Shown: positions 4,217-5,758 of the stretch, in pieces
Layout of the letters: each line of letters opens with the position of its first letter
Numbering within the stretch: position 1 is the stretch's first letter
Source of the DNA: Actinomycetota bacterium
GTDB lineage: Bacteria > Actinomycetota > Actinomycetes > Streptosporangiales > Streptosporangiaceae
Assembly: GCA_003140115.1 (NCBI GenBank)
Contig: PLIQ01000523.1
Location: 1 to 5,758, forward strand
DNA: 5,758 bases
Reading direction: 5' to 3'
Notes under the pieces: model-generated
What the model was told of the DNA's origin: nothing
The model's database searches: none
What the model saw: only the letters and a program-made list of their open reading frames with translations
Position numbers and translations under genes: made by a program

Positions 4217-5749
4217 GTGGTGGAGCGCTACGTGCTGGCCGTGGACCAGGGCACCAGCTCGACGCGATGCATCCTGTTCGACCATGGCGGGCGACTGGTC
4301 GCGGTCACGCAACGCGAGCACAAGCAGCACTTTCCCAAGCCGGGCTGGGTCGAGCATGACGCGGTCGAGATCTGGCACAACCTCGAACGCATCGTGCCCG
4401 AGGCCCTCGCCCAAGCCGGAGCCACCCCCGACCAGATCGTCGCGCTCGGCATCGCCAACCAGCGGGAAACCACCGTGCTGTGGGACCGCCACACCGGACG
4501 GCCGGTCAGCCGAGCGGTCGTGTGGCAGGACACCCGCACCGACGCCTTCGTCGACGAGCTGTCCCGCAGCCCCGACGGACAGACGGTGCGGCAGCGTTGC
4601 GGCTTGCCGCCGGCCACGTACTTCTCCGCCCCGAAGGTGCGCTGGCTACTGGACCACACCCCGGGCCTACGCGAACGCGCCGAGCGTGGCGACGTGCTGT
4701 TCGGAACCATGGAGAGCTGGCTGATCTGGAACCTTACCGGCGGCCCTGACGGCGGCAGGCACGTCACTGACGTCACCAACGCCAGCCGTACGCTCCTGAT
4801 GGACCTCACGACCCTGAACTGGCACGACGAACTGCTGACGATCTTCGGCGTGCCGCGTCAGATGCTCCCGGAGATCCGCCCGTCGGCCGAGACATTCGGC
4901 CTGGCCCGGCGGGTTCTGCCCGGCGTGCGCATCTCGGCCGCGCTGGGCGACCAGCAAGCCGCGCTGTTCGGGCAGACCTGCTTCGACCAGGGGGACGCCA
5001 AGTGCACGTACGGCACGGGCAGCTTCCTGCTCCTCAACACCGGCCACGAGCTGATCCGCTCGACGCACGGCCTGCTCACCACCGTCGGCTACAAGATCGG
5101 CAACGAGCCCGCCGTATACGCCCTGGAAGGCTCGATCGCCATCACCGGCGCGCTCGTGCAGTGGTTCCGCGACGGGCTCGGGCTGATCAGCACGGCGGCA
5201 GAGATCGAGACGCTCGCGCGTTCGGTCGATGACAACGGCGGCTGCTACATCGTCCCGGCGTTTTCCGGCTTGTTCGCGCCGCACTGGCGCAACGAGGCCC
5301 GCGGCGTCATCGTGGGCCTGACCTCGTATGTCACCAAAGGTCACATGGCCCGCGCGGTCCTGGAGGCGACTGGCTGGCAGACCCGGGAGGTCGTGGACGC
5401 GATGAACGCCGACACCGGGCTCGCGCTGAAGGCGCTCCGGGTGGACGGCGGCATGACCGCGGACAACCTCCTCATGCAGTTCATCGCCGACGTGCTCAAC
5501 ATTCCCGTCATGCGGCCGATGGCCATCGAGACCGTCTCGCTCGGAGCCGCGTACGCGGCCGGGCTGGCCTCCGGCTACTGGCCCGACCTAGAGGTGCTGC
5601 GCCGCAACTGGCACCGCGCGGCGCAGTGGCTGCCGGCCATGGACGCCGAGCGCCGCGAGGTGGAATACGAGAACTGGCACCGGGCGGTCGAACGCGCCTT
5701 TGGCTGGATAAAGCCGAGCGAGCGAATACGCCGACCGGACGAAGGCTGA
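4217..5749 (+). CDS. glpK: Glycerol kinase (FGGY family)
   Basis: ATP-dependent cytosolic enzyme converting glycerol to glycerol 3-phosphate, the committing step of glycerol use. The 510 aa match the family's usual length of about 500. Visible signatures: the nucleotide-binding AVDQGTSSTRCILFD (8-22); substrate residues R83-E84 in IANQRETTVLW, Y135 and D245 in GDQQAALFGQ, all at the same numbers as in E. coli GlpK; FGGY signature 1, YFSAPKVRWLLDH (135-147); signature 2 near 363-383; and VDGGMTADNLLMQF (409-422). The GTG at 4217 is chosen over the ATG at 4157 on ribosome-binding-site grounds. The loop before GDQQ is short (LARRVLPGVRIS) and lacks both the HPr-phosphorylated histidine loop of Firmicutes enzymes and the GGKGG-type FBP loop of E. 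coli, so those controls are probably absent. It appears co-transcribed with gylR. No terminator or next gene is visible in the 9 remaining bases. Confidence 0.97.
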   Translation: MVERYVLAVDQGTSSTRCILFDHGGRLVAVTQREHKQHFPKPGWVEHDAVEIWHNLERIVPEALAQAGATPDQIVALGIANQRETTVLWDRHTGRPVSRAVVWQDTRTDAFVDELSRSPDGQTVRQRCGLPPATYFSAPKVRWLLDHTPGLRERAERGDVLFGTMESWLIWNLTGGPDGGRHVTDVTNASRTLLMDLTTLNWHDELLTIFGVPRQMLPEIRPSAETFGLARRVLPGVRISAALGDQQAALFGQTCFDQGDAKCTYGTGSFLLLNTGHELIRSTHGLLTTVGYKIGNEPAVYALEGSIAITGALVQWFRDGLGLISTAAEIETLARSVDDNGGCYIVPAFSGLFAPHWRNEARGVIVGLTSYVTKGHMARAVLEATGWQTREVVDAMNADTGLALKALRVDGGMTADNLLMQFIADVLNIPVMRPMAIETVSLGAAYAAGLASGYWPDLEVLRRNWHRAAQWLPAMDAERREVEYENWHRAVERAFGWIKPSERIRRPDEG

Positions 5750-5758
5750 GCGGACGAA

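Noticed and set aside
4667..5344. A 225-codon open frame on the minus strand inside glpK
   Set aside because: The plus strand encodes continuous, motif-rich glycerol kinase here. The antisense frame has low-complexity composition and no recognisable domain.
1..5758. tRNA, rRNA, riboswitch or complete insertion sequence
   Set aside because: I saw no tRNA cloverleaf, rRNA segment, recognisable riboswitch core or transposase-like protein on either strand.

Overview
The window reads as chromosomal DNA of a high-GC actinomycete. GC is very high, codons mostly end in G or C, GTG starts carry strong AGGAGG ribosome binding sites, and the regulators are of the Streptomyces GylR type. No closer taxonomic placement is supported. 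The theme is uptake and phosphorylation of glycerol and dihydroxyacetone (DHA), with two dedicated IclR-family regulators.

Layout from left to right. The first 17 codons of a dhaK gene run off the left edge on the minus strand (1-50). A 105-bp gap holding a perfect 13-bp stem-loop separates dhaK from glpF, an aquaglyceroporin gene read in the same direction (156-1130). A 617-bp region (1131-1747) lies between glpF and the divergent regulator iclR1. It holds two tandem 29-bp repeats, GC-rich hairpins, an AT-richer patch with two related palindromes, and no gene I can support. iclR1 (1748-2527, plus) converges on dhaL (2583-3230, minus), which encodes the ADP/ATP-binding subunit of DHA kinase. 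dhaL is divergent from a second regulator, gylR-like (3415-4182, plus). That gene is followed after 34 bp by glpK, glycerol kinase (4217-5749, plus), which ends 9 bp before the window does.

How the genes could work together. GlpF admits glycerol and possibly DHA. GlpK makes glycerol 3-phosphate. DhaK with DhaL would phosphorylate DHA, for example DHA formed by a glycerol dehydrogenase that is not in the window. The GylR-like regulator most likely controls its own operon with glpK and perhaps dhaL. Its paralogue iclR1 sits between glpF-dhaK and dhaL and has an altered effector-pocket motif, so it may answer a different ligand such as DHA. The main points of interest are the split DHA kinase, the paired regulators, and the structured 617-bp control region. 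All genes belong to known families, and I see no wholly new system.
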